Source: Candidatus Woesearchaeota archaeon
GTDB lineage: Archaea > Nanobdellota > Nanobdellia > Woesearchaeales > JACJVV01
DNA: 64,000 nucleotides
Reading direction: 5' to 3'
Assembly: GCA_020637495.1 (NCBI GenBank)
Contig: JACJVV010000003.1
Span: forward strand, 124,001 to 188,000
Shown here: piece by piece, positions 34,164 through 43,727 of the stretch
Layout: each line of letters begins with the position of its first letter
Numbering within the stretch: the first letter of the stretch is position 1
Notes under the pieces: generated by a model
Told to the model about the DNA's origin: nothing
The model's input: only the letters and a program-made list of their open reading frames with translations
The model's database searches: none
Position numbers and translations under genes: made by a program

Positions 34164-34802
34164 ATGGCAGATAAACCTGTACTTCCTATACATGAAGGCG
34201 ATGATATAAACGCCAATGTCGATAAGTATGTTAAGATGAATACTCCTGAGGCTGTAGAAGCAAGAAGGAGAAGGACAGATAAGCATGGAAGGAAGCATCA
34301 ACAGCATATTGAAGACAAGATAATAGGTGATGTAAACCTCAAAGGCCTCAATGTCAAAGAGAGGAAGATATATGTCGCCAATGCCTTGGAATATATGGCA
34401 AAAGAGTGGTATAATGCCCATGGCGTCAATCTTGAGAAGATTACTCCTGAGCTAATGGATGCTTTCTTGCAACAATCTATAGGAGCTGATTATAATACTG
34501 TCTTGAAGCAGATTGTCAACAACGAAGCTGATTTAGATCTATATGGACAAAGAAACCAGTATCTAAATGCGTTAAGAGAAAGAGTTTCAGAAGTCAAGGA
34601 CAAGGAAGGATTAGAATCACAGAAACTTGAGAGGACTTTTGAGACAAGATTAGAATATCTACCAGTCTTACATGAAAAACTTGCAAAAGCGCATGAAAGA
34701 AAGAAAGCTTATCATGCATCTGCTAGCGTAAGAGAGATGCTCAACGAGCAACGAAAATACCATGCAAGAAAGCTTGATAGCGGATATGATCAGACATATT
34801 AG
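34164..34802 (+). CDS. Helical hypothetical protein sharing a domain with the gene at 35258
   Basis: 212 residues, soluble, basic and helical. A segment at about 95-140 (SIGADYNTVLKQIVNNEADLDL) aligns with EIGITEPYSKVLDDIVKDEKDLDV in the 474-residue gene, so both contain a common helical domain not recognised from known families. AAGGTGAT is the ribosome-binding site. First of four plus-strand genes that diverge from the nucleotidyltransferase-HEPN gene. Confidence 0.55.
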   Translation: MADKPVLPIHEGDDINANVDKYVKMNTPEAVEARRRRTDKHGRKHQQHIEDKIIGDVNLKGLNVKERKIYVANALEYMAKEWYNAHGVNLEKITPELMDAFLQQSIGADYNTVLKQIVNNEADLDLYGQRNQYLNALRERVSEVKDKEGLESQKLERTFETRLEYLPVLHEKLAKAHERKKAYHASASVREMLNEQRKYHARKLDSGYDQTY

Positions 34803-34811
34803 TGCTAAATA

Positions 34812-35186
34812 ATGGAACACATCAATAAATTCTATGCGCATGCACACGGAAAGCTAGATGATTTCTTGAAGGCAATGGATTACAGTACTGTCTCAAAAGC
34901 AAAAGATCTTCTGCAAGAACTCAACTCTATACCTGAACAATATCATGATGCAATAAAACAGACTGTCGTTGATAGGTTGAAAGACTTCTACCAGATCACG
35001 ATGGATCATCTCAAGGATTACAAGCTTGATGATATAAAAATAATCGACGGTCTGGCAATACAGGGAAACATAGGAATATTGAAGCAACAATATGGCATAG
35101 AAAGAAAAGCAGATGCAAAAGGACATCCTAAGCCATATATGCTAAAAGAACAGCCTCAATATATCGGTGCTGGAAAGCAAGAGTAA
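34812..35186 (+). CDS. Helical hypothetical protein
   Basis: 124 residues, His- and Lys-rich helices (EHINKFYAHAHGKLDDFLKAM), soluble. Only 9 nt after the preceding gene, so co-transcribed. No family recognised. Confidence 0.5.
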   Translation: MEHINKFYAHAHGKLDDFLKAMDYSTVSKAKDLLQELNSIPEQYHDAIKQTVVDRLKDFYQITMDHLKDYKLDDIKIIDGLAIQGNIGILKQQYGIERKADAKGHPKPYMLKEQPQYIGAGKQE

Positions 35187-35257
35187 TTTTTGTAGATTTT
35201 ATTGTTACTTTATAGTGGTAAATTAACGAAATCTTTATAAATGCTGAATTCTAGATT

Positions 35258-36682
35258 ATGTTGAAAATGGTAGGATTAGATGACATTGGGGGCAGATCAG
35301 CATCAGCTGGACCTAGATTGAATAGCAGAGGACTAGATGAAAGACTATCATATAGAGATAAACTAAGGCCTATAAGAGAAGAACTATTAAGAGAGATGGA
35401 TGCGGATCCCAATCATCAGCTCAATCATATTCTAGGTAATATACGAGGAGAAGAAAGAGAAAGGAGACTTGATAATCTTATCCAGCAACAGATGGGAGTT
35501 CAGCAACAGAGAGCGTTCCAGCAAAGGATGTCACAATACAATGATGCTGAACTTGTGCCATATAAGGACCGTGTTAGACGTGAACTTAGTTCTCTTGCAT
35601 CTAATGACCCTAACAAGATAAGATTTGATAGTTATGACCCTGAGAAACAACAGCAAGTGATTGATGATAATGCAAGAAGGTACAGATTAGAGGATGAAGT
35701 TGCTAGGATCCAGAATGAACATGTCCCTAATGATTTGATGCAGCATCAATCACAAGGATATGACGAGAGATTGTCACAAGATGCACTTTCACAAGATACA
35801 TTATCACAGGAGACGTCTGAAAGAAGGAAAATAATGATAGGAAGACAATTGATTGGAGATGTTATTGAAAAGCATGAGAATGAAGTAAGAAAAGAATTAG
35901 AATTGCACGGAAGTTCTGATAACATCCCTGAACTAAATCTTGCTGAGGAACTGGGGCACTTCAAGCCAGTCGGAACAACACAGCCTGAGTTCAAACAAAT
36001 GCTTGATTCTCTTCAAGGAGATGAGAAAGCTAAATACATAGGTGAGAATTATCTAAAATTCCATGAAAGACAAGAAGAGTCTAGAAACTCCAGATTGTCT
36101 ACAGGAGAAAAAGTCAGAGATATGAGCACAGATGACCTATTGGATAGATTATTCCAATATCTTCCTGATCAAAGAAGCTATGATTCTCTTGGCAGAAGTT
36201 ATAGCAGGTTGATGAGAGATGAGCAGTCAAATATCGACGAGATAATCGGAGAAGGAGCACCAATGTTCTTTGCTGATGCCAGAAGGCATGAGATTGCTGA
36301 TAGGATAGTAAGATATTTTGCAGATAAGTCAAATCTTCCAAGAGACAGATATCTTGCTGAGATAGGGATCACTGAACCATACAGCAAAGTATTAGATGAC
36401 ATAGTCAAGGATGAGAAAGACCTTGATGTTACAAACAGAGATAATAGCATCCTAAATACAATGTTCACATCTGAGATAGATAACACACACCTTTTCGGCG
36501 ATGTAAAAAAGATATATGGAGAGCTTGCAAGATCAAAGATAAGAAAAGACCGTGTCAGAGAGAGAATATCTGAAAAGATCGGAAAAAGGTTTGAGGGGGA
36601 TGTCTCTGCAGGAGAAGCATTAGGAAGATATATCGAGAACATAAGAAGAAATGAACCTGAGTTTGACAAGACTATATTCTAA
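35258..36682 (+). CDS. Large charged helical protein of unknown function
   Basis: 474 residues, Arg-, Gln- and Glu-rich, predicted mostly helical, no membrane segment. Residues about 330-420 hold the domain shared with the gene at 34164. A short degenerate repeat RLSQDALSQDTLSQETS occurs near 175-190. TTTATAAATGC 25 bp before the ATG indicates a leaderless mRNA separate from the two preceding genes. Confidence 0.55.
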   Translation: MLKMVGLDDIGGRSASAGPRLNSRGLDERLSYRDKLRPIREELLREMDADPNHQLNHILGNIRGEERERRLDNLIQQQMGVQQQRAFQQRMSQYNDAELVPYKDRVRRELSSLASNDPNKIRFDSYDPEKQQQVIDDNARRYRLEDEVARIQNEHVPNDLMQHQSQGYDERLSQDALSQDTLSQETSERRKIMIGRQLIGDVIEKHENEVRKELELHGSSDNIPELNLAEELGHFKPVGTTQPEFKQMLDSLQGDEKAKYIGENYLKFHERQEESRNSRLSTGEKVRDMSTDDLLDRLFQYLPDQRSYDSLGRSYSRLMRDEQSNIDEIIGEGAPMFFADARRHEIADRIVRYFADKSNLPRDRYLAEIGITEPYSKVLDDIVKDEKDLDVTNRDNSILNTMFTSEIDNTHLFGDVKKIYGELARSKIRKDRVRERISEKIGKRFEGDVSAGEALGRYIENIRRNEPEFDKTIF

Positions 36683-36749
36683 TTAAACCTATCTAGACAT
36701 ATTTATCCATTGCATAACATTTTTAACTTAATTTTCATTCTCATCAGAC

Positions 36750-37583
36750 ATGGCAGAGGAAGGAGAGTCAGGAGGAGAGTCAGGTGATTCTGAGGAAAGC
36801 AATAGTGAATGCCAGGATCAGGAGAATGAAGGATGCAAAGATGATAATAATCCCCATTACAGATCAAATGATATATATGCAAAGATGGCTGTCTATCATG
36901 ATGTTGATGAAGAGTTGAATGAAAGCGATCTTGAGATATTCATAAATGAGCAGCATGAAAATAGATCTTCAAAGATAAAAAATGATTCGAAGAAAGCAGC
37001 TAAGGTCTTGAAATATGCAAAAGAAGCCCTTAAGGAATTCTATGAGAGCGATTATGATGACTTCATGGATTATGTAAGAAGGAAAGGAAGAGTAGCAAGC
37101 AAAGCAACAACTATAGGAATATCTGATGAAGCTCCGGATGCAATTGCATATACATATGGAAAAGATGATATCGCATTCGACATTGATTTTATAGAGAAGA
37201 TATCTGAACTGGCATCATTCGCAGGTCTAGATGGAGAGACAGGGATTAAAGCTGCTGCAAAATACGTCATAGCGCATGAACTCTATCACAACGCGCAGCC
37301 AAGAAGCATAATGACCAAGAGATTCATCAATGAGATGGATGTCGATATCGGACTTATGGAACTGTATACAGAGAAAGCACTTAATTCTAAAGGAGAGGAA
37401 AGAGAGATAAATTCCAAGCTGACACATCTTTCATACACAAAATATCTGACTAACTATGTGATGATGCAGCAGAGCAAAGGAATCGTCCCAACAACATACA
37501 GCACTTCAAGCGTAAACCATTCATCCAATGATTTCTCAAGGAACATACCACTCGAGAGCAGATTATCTTATTCCCGACGTTAA
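36750..37583 (+). CDS. Putative zinc metalloprotease (HELYH motif)
   Basis: 277 residues. An acidic disordered N-terminus (1-35), then a compact domain containing AHELYH (His176, Glu177, His180), the HExxH zinc-protease signature, followed by NEMDVDIG (Glu195, Asp199), a plausible third-ligand site as in gluzincins. No signal peptide or membrane helix, so cytoplasmic or released with partners. No known family matched. The genomic setting, beside unknown helical proteins, suggests processing of local partners (inference). Confidence 0.55.
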   Translation: MAEEGESGGESGDSEESNSECQDQENEGCKDDNNPHYRSNDIYAKMAVYHDVDEELNESDLEIFINEQHENRSSKIKNDSKKAAKVLKYAKEALKEFYESDYDDFMDYVRRKGRVASKATTIGISDEAPDAIAYTYGKDDIAFDIDFIEKISELASFAGLDGETGIKAAAKYVIAHELYHNAQPRSIMTKRFINEMDVDIGLMELYTEKALNSKGEEREINSKLTHLSYTKYLTNYVMMQQSKGIVPTTYSTSSVNHSSNDFSRNIPLESRLSYSRR

Positions 37584-37634
37584 GCATACTATTCACGAAA
37601 AGTTTAAAAATGACTTAACTTGATACCGACGTAG

Positions 37635-38843
37635 ATGGTATTATACGGCGTAATAATGGCTGGAGGATATGGCACAAGATTCTGGCCTTATTCAAGAGCT
37701 AACAAACCGAAGCAGCTTCTGAAGCTTTTCTCAGACAAAAGCATGATGCAGGAGACAGTAGAAAGACTTGAACCTTTGATACCTGCTGAGAACATATTCA
37801 TATCAACTAATGGACATCTAGGAGATCTGATAAAAAAAGAGGTACCTAAAGTTCAGTTCGTGATTGAGCCTATGCAACGTGATACAGCAGCATGCATAGG
37901 GCTAAGTGCAATCAGCATCATGAATAAGGACCCTGATGGGATCATGTTCATTGAGACAGCTGATCATCTCTATAAGGATATTGATGCTTATCTTGACACA
38001 ATAAGGAAAGCAGTCATAACTGCTACAAAAAATAGGATCGCGCTAATAGGTATAAAACCTACATTCCCGCACACAGGACTAGGTTATATTAAGAAAGGTA
38101 TTGAGTTTGACGATAATATCCCTAATACTTTCATCATTGATGAGTTTAAGGAAAAACCTGACCATAAGACTGCAGCTTCTTTCGTAGAGAGTGGTGATTT
38201 TCTATGGAACTCTGGCATGTTCATAGCAAGATGCAGCGTGATGCTTGATGAGATCAGAAAATACATGCCCGATCTCCATTCTGGATTGATGAGAATAAGG
38301 GATAGCGGGTTTGATGAGAATATAACAAAAGAAGTGTTCGAAAGCCTTGAGAAGATAAGCATAGATTATGGCATAATGGAAAAATCTGATAACACGGTCG
38401 TTATAGAAAGCGAGATGCCATGGGATGACATAGGTGATTTCAAGGCGTTGGAGAGATGGTTCATCAAGGATGAGAACAAGAACATATCTTTAGGTGAGTA
38501 TGAAGGTACAGCAAATGACTGTATCTTGCTCTCACAGACAAGGAAGATAATAGCCAACAACATAAGCGGAATAATAATCGTCGATACTATTGATGCAACG
38601 TTCATCTGTAAGAAAAGTGATATGAAAAACATAAAGAAAGTCATCCAGAAAATAAAAGATGTTGATCTTAGCAATTATCTAGATGATTATGTAGAAGATT
38701 ATAAGATGAATATTGTCTCACAGGATAGTGATGATTGTGAAGTAAAGACTGATGGACTTATTGTGCTGTTAGGTGTTCAGAACCTGGATATAAGAAGAGA
38801 TGATAAAATATTATCAATACAAGGGGTAGAGGATGATGTCTGA
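37635..38843 (+). CDS. manC: Mannose-1-phosphate guanylyltransferase
   Basis: 402 residues. Makes GDP-mannose from Man-1-P and GTP for glycans or glycolipids. The nucleotidyltransferase signature MAGGYGTRFWPYSR and NKPKQLL is at 8-29; EPMQRDTAACIGL, FIETADHLY, and FKEKPD with WNSGMF are further family motifs, and MPWDDIGDF closes the catalytic domain. The C-terminal part (about 290-402) is a left-handed-helix-type beta domain without the isomerase fusion of bacterial two-domain enzymes. Overlaps manB by 11 nt. Confidence 0.92.
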   Translation: MVLYGVIMAGGYGTRFWPYSRANKPKQLLKLFSDKSMMQETVERLEPLIPAENIFISTNGHLGDLIKKEVPKVQFVIEPMQRDTAACIGLSAISIMNKDPDGIMFIETADHLYKDIDAYLDTIRKAVITATKNRIALIGIKPTFPHTGLGYIKKGIEFDDNIPNTFIIDEFKEKPDHKTAASFVESGDFLWNSGMFIARCSVMLDEIRKYMPDLHSGLMRIRDSGFDENITKEVFESLEKISIDYGIMEKSDNTVVIESEMPWDDIGDFKALERWFIKDENKNISLGEYEGTANDCILLSQTRKIIANNISGIIIVDTIDATFICKKSDMKNIKKVIQKIKDVDLSNYLDDYVEDYKMNIVSQDSDDCEVKTDGLIVLLGVQNLDIRRDDKILSIQGVEDDV

Positions 38844-40176
38844 GATTTTCAAAGCTTATGATATAAGAGGGATATTCCCTACAGAACTGAATGAGGATAC
38901 TGTATATAAGATTGGACGAGCATATGCTGACATGATAGGAAAAGGGAAGAAGCTTGTAGTGGGTAGAGATATGAGACTATCATCACCTGAACTCAAAGAT
39001 GCTATCATTAAAGGCATAACTGATCAAGGTGTAAATGTCATAGATATAGACCTAGCAAGCACGCCCACATTCTATTTTGCAGTATCTAAGCTTGAAGCAG
39101 ACGGTGGAATGCAGATATCAGCATCACATAATCCAAAGGAATACAATGGGGTAAAGATAGTAGGACCTAAATCATATCCTGTAAGCTTTGATACAGGTAT
39201 AAGCAAGATAAAAGACAAAGTTATGAACAATGATTTTGAAGAAGTTGGGCAGAAAGGTACAATAGAGATACATGAAGGAATCCTTGAAGAAGAACTTGAG
39301 TTCTCTTTGACAAAGCAGGACACAGGGAAGATCAAGGATTTCAAGATAGTTGCTGACGCTGCCAATGCTATGGGTGCACCATATCTAGAAGCATTATTTG
39401 GGAGATTGCCATGTGAATTGATAAAGATGAACTTTGAGCTTGATGGTACTTTTCCTGCACATCAAGCTGATCCATATCAAGATAAGAATATAGCTGACTT
39501 GAGAAAAAGAGTTTTAGATGAGAATGCTGATCTTGGAATCGCAACAGACGGAGATGGAGACAGGATATTCTTCATCGACAATAAAGGTGAACTTGTTGAG
39601 CCTGCTATCATAAGAGGCATACTCGCAAAAGTATACCTTAAGGAGAATCCAGGCGCCACAATATGCTATGATATCAGGCCAGGAAAGATTACATATGACA
39701 TGATCGTCGAGAATGGAGGAAAACCTTCGATGACTAAGGTAGGGCATTCCTTGATAAAAGCCCAAGGAATTGAAGAGGGAGCAGTATTTGCAGGAGAGAG
39801 TTCAGGTCATTTCTTCATCAAGAGCGAACATGGTTTCTATGAGATGCCAATGATTGTCACTCTTAAGATGCTTGCGGAACTGACAGAATCAAAGAAAAGT
39901 TTTGCTGATTATGTTGCACCGCTCAAAAGATATTCACATTCTGGGGAGATAAACAGTGAAGTCGAGGATAAAGAAGGAAAGATGAATGAGCTTGCTGAGA
40001 AATATAATGATGCTAAGATCTCTCGACTCGATGGTGTAACAATAGAATATGATGATTTCTGGTTCAATGTACGTCCATCAAATACAGAACCTAAGCTGAG
40101 ACTAAACCTTGAAGCTGTTAATGAGGAAGTAATGAAACAAAAAAGGGATGAAGTCTTAGCTATCATCCGTGGCTGA
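38833..40176 (+). CDS. manB: Phosphomannomutase/phosphoglucomutase
   Basis: 447 residues. Converts Man-6-P to Man-1-P, feeding manC. The phosphoserine loop SASHNPKEYNG (Ser98), the metal loop ATDGDGDRIFFID (about 236-248), the sugar loop GESSGHFF and the phosphate-binding RPSNTEPKLR are all intact. It overlaps the end of manC, so the two are a coupled GDP-mannose operon. Convergent with hisB with 1 bp between. Confidence 0.93.
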   Translation: MMSEIFKAYDIRGIFPTELNEDTVYKIGRAYADMIGKGKKLVVGRDMRLSSPELKDAIIKGITDQGVNVIDIDLASTPTFYFAVSKLEADGGMQISASHNPKEYNGVKIVGPKSYPVSFDTGISKIKDKVMNNDFEEVGQKGTIEIHEGILEEELEFSLTKQDTGKIKDFKIVADAANAMGAPYLEALFGRLPCELIKMNFELDGTFPAHQADPYQDKNIADLRKRVLDENADLGIATDGDGDRIFFIDNKGELVEPAIIRGILAKVYLKENPGATICYDIRPGKITYDMIVENGGKPSMTKVGHSLIKAQGIEEGAVFAGESSGHFFIKSEHGFYEMPMIVTLKMLAELTESKKSFADYVAPLKRYSHSGEINSEVEDKEGKMNELAEKYNDAKISRLDGVTIEYDDFWFNVRPSNTEPKLRLNLEAVNEEVMKQKRDEVLAIIRG

Positions 40177-40177
40177 T

Positions 40178-40786
40178 TCAATAATCAATAATCCCTTTGT
40201 TACTTGGAACCTTATCCTTCATCATTCTGTCTATCATGCATGCTTGTTTTAAAGCTTTACCCAATGCCTTGAATATCGCTTCAATCTTGTGATGATCACT
40301 CCTTCCGAAAGGAATCTTCACCACAATATTTGCTTTCATACCTATGCTCAACCCATAAAAGAAGTCTTCCAAGGTATCAGTATCAAGGTTTCCGCAATAT
40401 CGTCGCTTGAAGGTGCAATCATAGTTGAGAAAAGGTCTTCCTCCTAAATCTACTGCAACAACTGCCATTGCATCATCCATAGGATAAACAAAGAAACCAG
40501 CTCGCTCAATACCCTTCCTATCCTTAAGCGCATCAGAGATGGCATTCCCAAGAGTGATCCCAATATCTTCAATCAAGTGATGCTGGTCGACCTTCAGATC
40601 ACCATTTGCATTAATAGACAAGTTGAATGAAGATGACCTTGCAAAAGTCTCAAGCATATGATCAAAAAAAGAAATCGGAGATATAATCTTATATTCTCCT
40701 GTTCCATCTAAGGTTATATCTACTCTGATATTTGTCTCTCTTGTCAATCGTTCTATTATCGCTTTTCTTCTTCCTATCATTTCCAT
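40178..40786 (-). CDS. hisB: Imidazoleglycerol-phosphate dehydratase
   Basis: 202 residues, the single-domain enzyme (no histidinol phosphatase). Metal-binding motifs FFDHMLE, DQHHLIED and SDHHKIEAIFKALG are intact, with the duplicated-half arrangement of the family. Sixth step of histidine synthesis. Last gene of a four-gene minus-strand operon; its start overlaps the end of the HisG-HisE gene by 10 nt. Confidence 0.94.
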   Translation of the reverse strand: MEMIGRRKAIIERLTRETNIRVDITLDGTGEYKIISPISFFDHMLETFARSSSFNLSINANGDLKVDQHHLIEDIGITLGNAISDALKDRKGIERAGFFVYPMDDAMAVVAVDLGGRPFLNYDCTFKRRYCGNLDTDTLEDFFYGLSIGMKANIVVKIPFGRSDHHKIEAIFKALGKALKQACMIDRMMKDKVPSNKGIIDY

Positions 40787-41748
40787 CTTTTCATCAGTTC
40801 ATTCTCCACTTCCGGCCATGTCACTCCTTTGTAAGCAAGCCCAAGCATTGTTGAGTAAATTACATCTAATGCTTCATTCATTAATCTTCTTTGCATGATG
40901 TTATCTCTTGTCAATTCCTGCACAAATTCTGCTGATTCACTGCCAAATTTCTTGACTATCTCATTCTGGTCCTGCAAAAGTTTTGAAGTATAGCTGTTTG
41001 TCGGATTGTCTCTTCTTGATTCAATCCTTTTATACTCAAAATCCCAAGGGTTATTTGGTCCTGATCTACCGACTAAAACAATATCGCTAAACCTGAATAT
41101 CCTTGCAATATCTAAGTTATTCTCCTCGCTAGTACTCCCTCCATACAGAATTTCCACACAACAATCATTTGTCCCATTACTTACTGTGAATTCTGTATCA
41201 CCTGCATATGTAGTAAGATTGAATTCTTTTCCTGCAAGCTTTGGATCTGTCTTAAGATATCGCTCAGATATTGTCATATATTTTGCGTTTATCGCAACGC
41301 TGACCTTATCGGGCAAGTCTTCAATGTTTCCTGTTCTGTTCATCAAGCATAATGCTGGCCTGTAAAACTTTGCGGCAGAATCAAACCAATCATAAGTATT
41401 TAGAACAACTAATTCTGGTTTGAAATCCAGGAATGATGATTTTGTAATGTACTCATCAAATAAATCATCACCAGTTAATCCATAGGAAAGGTTTCCTTTT
41501 GCATTCTCATCTAAAACACGTTGTGGAATGTCCTCTCCTCTTGCCAGTACAATCTCTAACCCATCCTGTTTTACTGACTTTACACCTTGGTTCAATTGAT
41601 CAACCATCTCCTGCTTGATTCCTGCATCAGGCAAGATATTTCGAACGTATTCATTTAATCCACCATTCTTTGGAATGAAAAGAGTCTTCTCTCCTTCATT
41701 CATGAACTGGAAGATATTCTCTCTGTATAAGCTGATTTGATTTGTCAT
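40777..41748 (-). CDS. hisG: ATP phosphoribosyltransferase fused to phosphoribosyl-ATP pyrophosphatase (HisG-HisE)
   Basis: 323 residues. About 1-235 is HisG-like: LFIPKNGGLNEYV, IVLARGEDIPQRV, YGLTGDDLFDEY and the PRPP-loop region CVEILYGGSTSEENNLDIARIF. About 250-323 matches HisE: NSYTSKLLQDQNEIVKKFGSES..., acidic residues Glu271, Glu274, Glu292 and Asp295 (NEALDVIYSTMLGLAYKGVTW) correspond to the Mg-binding helices of the MazG-like fold. The protein would thus do steps 1 and 2. HisE is normally alone or fused to HisI; a HisG-HisE fusion is unusual. A GGAGGA ribosome-binding site and ATGA overlap couple it to the upstream gene. Confidence 0.82.
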   Translation of the reverse strand: MTNQISLYRENIFQFMNEGEKTLFIPKNGGLNEYVRNILPDAGIKQEMVDQLNQGVKSVKQDGLEIVLARGEDIPQRVLDENAKGNLSYGLTGDDLFDEYITKSSFLDFKPELVVLNTYDWFDSAAKFYRPALCLMNRTGNIEDLPDKVSVAINAKYMTISERYLKTDPKLAGKEFNLTTYAGDTEFTVSNGTNDCCVEILYGGSTSEENNLDIARIFRFSDIVLVGRSGPNNPWDFEYKRIESRRDNPTNSYTSKLLQDQNEIVKKFGSESAEFVQELTRDNIMQRRLMNEALDVIYSTMLGLAYKGVTWPEVENELMKRWK

Positions 41749-42818
41749 TTTTTTCCTCCGTAGACTTCTTTTGGGTCTACCAATCTTTTTTCTGTCGTCT
41801 TGAATCTGCCATCAATCATCTGGTCATAAAAGCAAGTAGCATATCCTTCATGGCATGCAAAAGGCTTTTCCTGCGTAACCTTCATCAGAAGAGTATCCTT
41901 GTAGCAGTTCCGGTATACCTTCTTCAGATACTCAAATTTTCCAGAAGATTCACCGACCAGAATCTCGCGTTCCTGAGATGCGCTATATCTCCACATCTTC
42001 CCTGTTTCAATTGATTTCTGCAAAGTGTTTCTATTCTGAGAACATAGATACAATACTTTCCCATTCATATTCTGCACTATAGCTGGCATAATACCTAAAC
42101 CATTTACAAAATCCAATTGATTCGTGTCTATAACCTCATCAAGAGATATCTTTCCTGTGTAGAATGCCATACCTATAACTGAATTTGCACCAAGCTTCTC
42201 AAGCTCCCAAACATCCTTGATATCTCTTATCCCACCTGCTCCAGTAAGCTTGATATTAGATCTCTTCTTCAAAGCCCTAAAAAGCGGAAGATCTGTTCCT
42301 TGCATCTTCCCTTCTCCATCAACATAGGTGCATTGTATCTCACTGCAGAAATCTTCGAGGCCAGAAGCAACAAGCAATGGGTCTACATCAAGAGTCTCTT
42401 TCCATCCGTTTATGGCAACCTTGTCATCCTTGACATCCAAAGCGACTATAAGATTCTTCTTCCCTATCGCTTCAGATGTTGATGCAAGAAAATCATATTC
42501 CAAACCGGAGTAATCAAAGCAGGAACTTCCTGCAATCACTTTTTTTGCTCCTAAGTCCATCAATTGCTTTGCCTTTTCTGGAGTTCTTACACCTCCGCCC
42601 ACTCTTGCATCAACTCTCTGCACAATGTATTCTATCGCTTCCAGATTATTCCCAGTTCCCATGGCGGCATTCAGATCAATAACATTTATCTTCATGCCAT
42701 TAGATGCAAAAAGTTCAGTCATCTGCTGATATGATGGTTGGATGTCGATACCTTTTACTTTTCCTTGAATAAGCTGGACAACTTTTCCGTCCAGCAAATC
42801 GATACATGGATATATCAT
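41745..42818 (-). CDS. hisA: ProFAR isomerase fused to phosphoribosyl-AMP cyclohydrolase (HisA-HisI)
   Basis: 357 residues. 1-232 is HisA, a TIM barrel with Asp7 and Asp128 as candidate catalytic acids; the loop YVDGEGKMQGTD resembles the eukaryotic/plant HisA type rather than YTDISRDG. About 236-340 is HisI: PAIVQNMNGKVLYL, MWRYSASQ, GESSG, and FACHEGYATCF with zinc-ligand cysteines 322 and 329 plus Cys305. Of the Mg-binding acidic cluster (usually DCDxD) only Asp308 remains (NCYKD), an odd substitution. HisA and HisI act at steps 4 and 3, so the order inside the chain is reversed. Strong ribosome-binding site GGAGGTGA. Confidence 0.85.
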   Translation of the reverse strand: MIYPCIDLLDGKVVQLIQGKVKGIDIQPSYQQMTELFASNGMKINVIDLNAAMGTGNNLEAIEYIVQRVDARVGGGVRTPEKAKQLMDLGAKKVIAGSSCFDYSGLEYDFLASTSEAIGKKNLIVALDVKDDKVAINGWKETLDVDPLLVASGLEDFCSEIQCTYVDGEGKMQGTDLPLFRALKKRSNIKLTGAGGIRDIKDVWELEKLGANSVIGMAFYTGKISLDEVIDTNQLDFVNGLGIMPAIVQNMNGKVLYLCSQNRNTLQKSIETGKMWRYSASQEREILVGESSGKFEYLKKVYRNCYKDTLLMKVTQEKPFACHEGYATCFYDQMIDGRFKTTEKRLVDPKEVYGGKK

Positions 42819-42823
42819 CTAAA

Positions 42824-43396
42824 TCACCTCCATTGTTGCAGGTATTTCTCTGCTTCAATAAATGCTATATCAACTGCAGCTTTAGCTGTATCAGCACCTA
42901 TGACTAGATTTCTTTTCCTTGCATCAAAGTAAGTATCAGCAAGTTTCTCTGACCATCCTCCTGTACTCCTTAAAGCAATCATAGGTATATTTGCTTGATA
43001 TGCTACTGCAAGCTCTGTCAATGTTCCAGATCCTCCTGAGACTGAGATGATAGCATCACAACTCATAACAAGAACAGATTCTCTTGGACCACCACGTTCA
43101 GCACCGCAAGAGATGATGATATCAGCACTCTTCTCATAGATATCCTTACCTTTACCATATGTAACCCCTACAGTAGTACCATCATATTTTTTTGCACCCC
43201 TGCATGCAGCTGTAGATAGGCTATCATAGTCTTTCTCCGCACCGAAGAAAAGTATCCCTCCTCTTCTTGCAATCTCTGAACCTAACTCTTCAGCAATATC
43301 CTCTATTCTCTTTGCGTAATTAAGATCTGAAGCAGATCCCATAACTCCTATCTGGAGCTTTCTTTTATTTGAAATCGTTGAATTATCCACTATCAT
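42824..43396 (-). CDS. LOG-family Rossmann protein (TIGR00725-like)
   Basis: 190 residues. Rossmann-type LQIGVMGSA at the start and SVSGGSGTLTELAVAY, a variant of the PGGxGTxxE motif of the LOG/lysine-decarboxylase-like family that hydrolyses nucleoside 5'-monophosphates. First gene of the his operon, 5 bp before hisA-hisI, so it may handle a nucleotide by-product of histidine synthesis (inference). Ribosome-binding site GGAGGA, with the hairpin ATAGC-GGAA-GCTAT directly upstream. Confidence 0.8.
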   Translation of the reverse strand: MIVDNSTISNKRKLQIGVMGSASDLNYAKRIEDIAEELGSEIARRGGILFFGAEKDYDSLSTAACRGAKKYDGTTVGVTYGKGKDIYEKSADIIISCGAERGGPRESVLVMSCDAIISVSGGSGTLTELAVAYQANIPMIALRSTGGWSEKLADTYFDARKRNLVIGADTAKAAVDIAFIEAEKYLQQWR

Positions 43397-43727
43397 TTTA
43401 ATCCTCCATAGCTTCCGCTATCTTTTTGTTGTTTTACTTTTATCTTGTTAACAAAAAATAATATACCGTTCGGCAGATCGTTAGTAAGACTCGTTTACAT
43501 GACTGCCTCATAACCCTCTGTCTTTTTTGCTAGCTATGCAGAATATTATTGTAGAAAAGAGTATTAACTAAGTGTAAGAAAGATGAATCATTTGATGATG
43601 ATTGAAATTTAGAGTCATAACTAGAAAAACCGTATTTACTGACGATGAATATAATCAACTCTTGTCATGATAAGCATAGAGAATGCTATGAAGTATAAAA
43701 ACTTTGTGGTTGATATTATATTGGGAG
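43397..43727 (-). promoter_or_regulatory. Leader and promoter region of the his operon
   Basis: No gene is seen in 331 bases. On the minus strand a small hairpin (ATAGC/GCTAT, 43409-43422) abuts the ribosome-binding site of the first his-operon gene, able to affect its access. A TATA-like GGTATATTATT lies at about 43458-43470. No run of His codons typical of a bacterial attenuator is seen. The left half may also hold the 3' end of the convergent or tandem transcript, with nothing recognisable. Confidence 0.4.
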
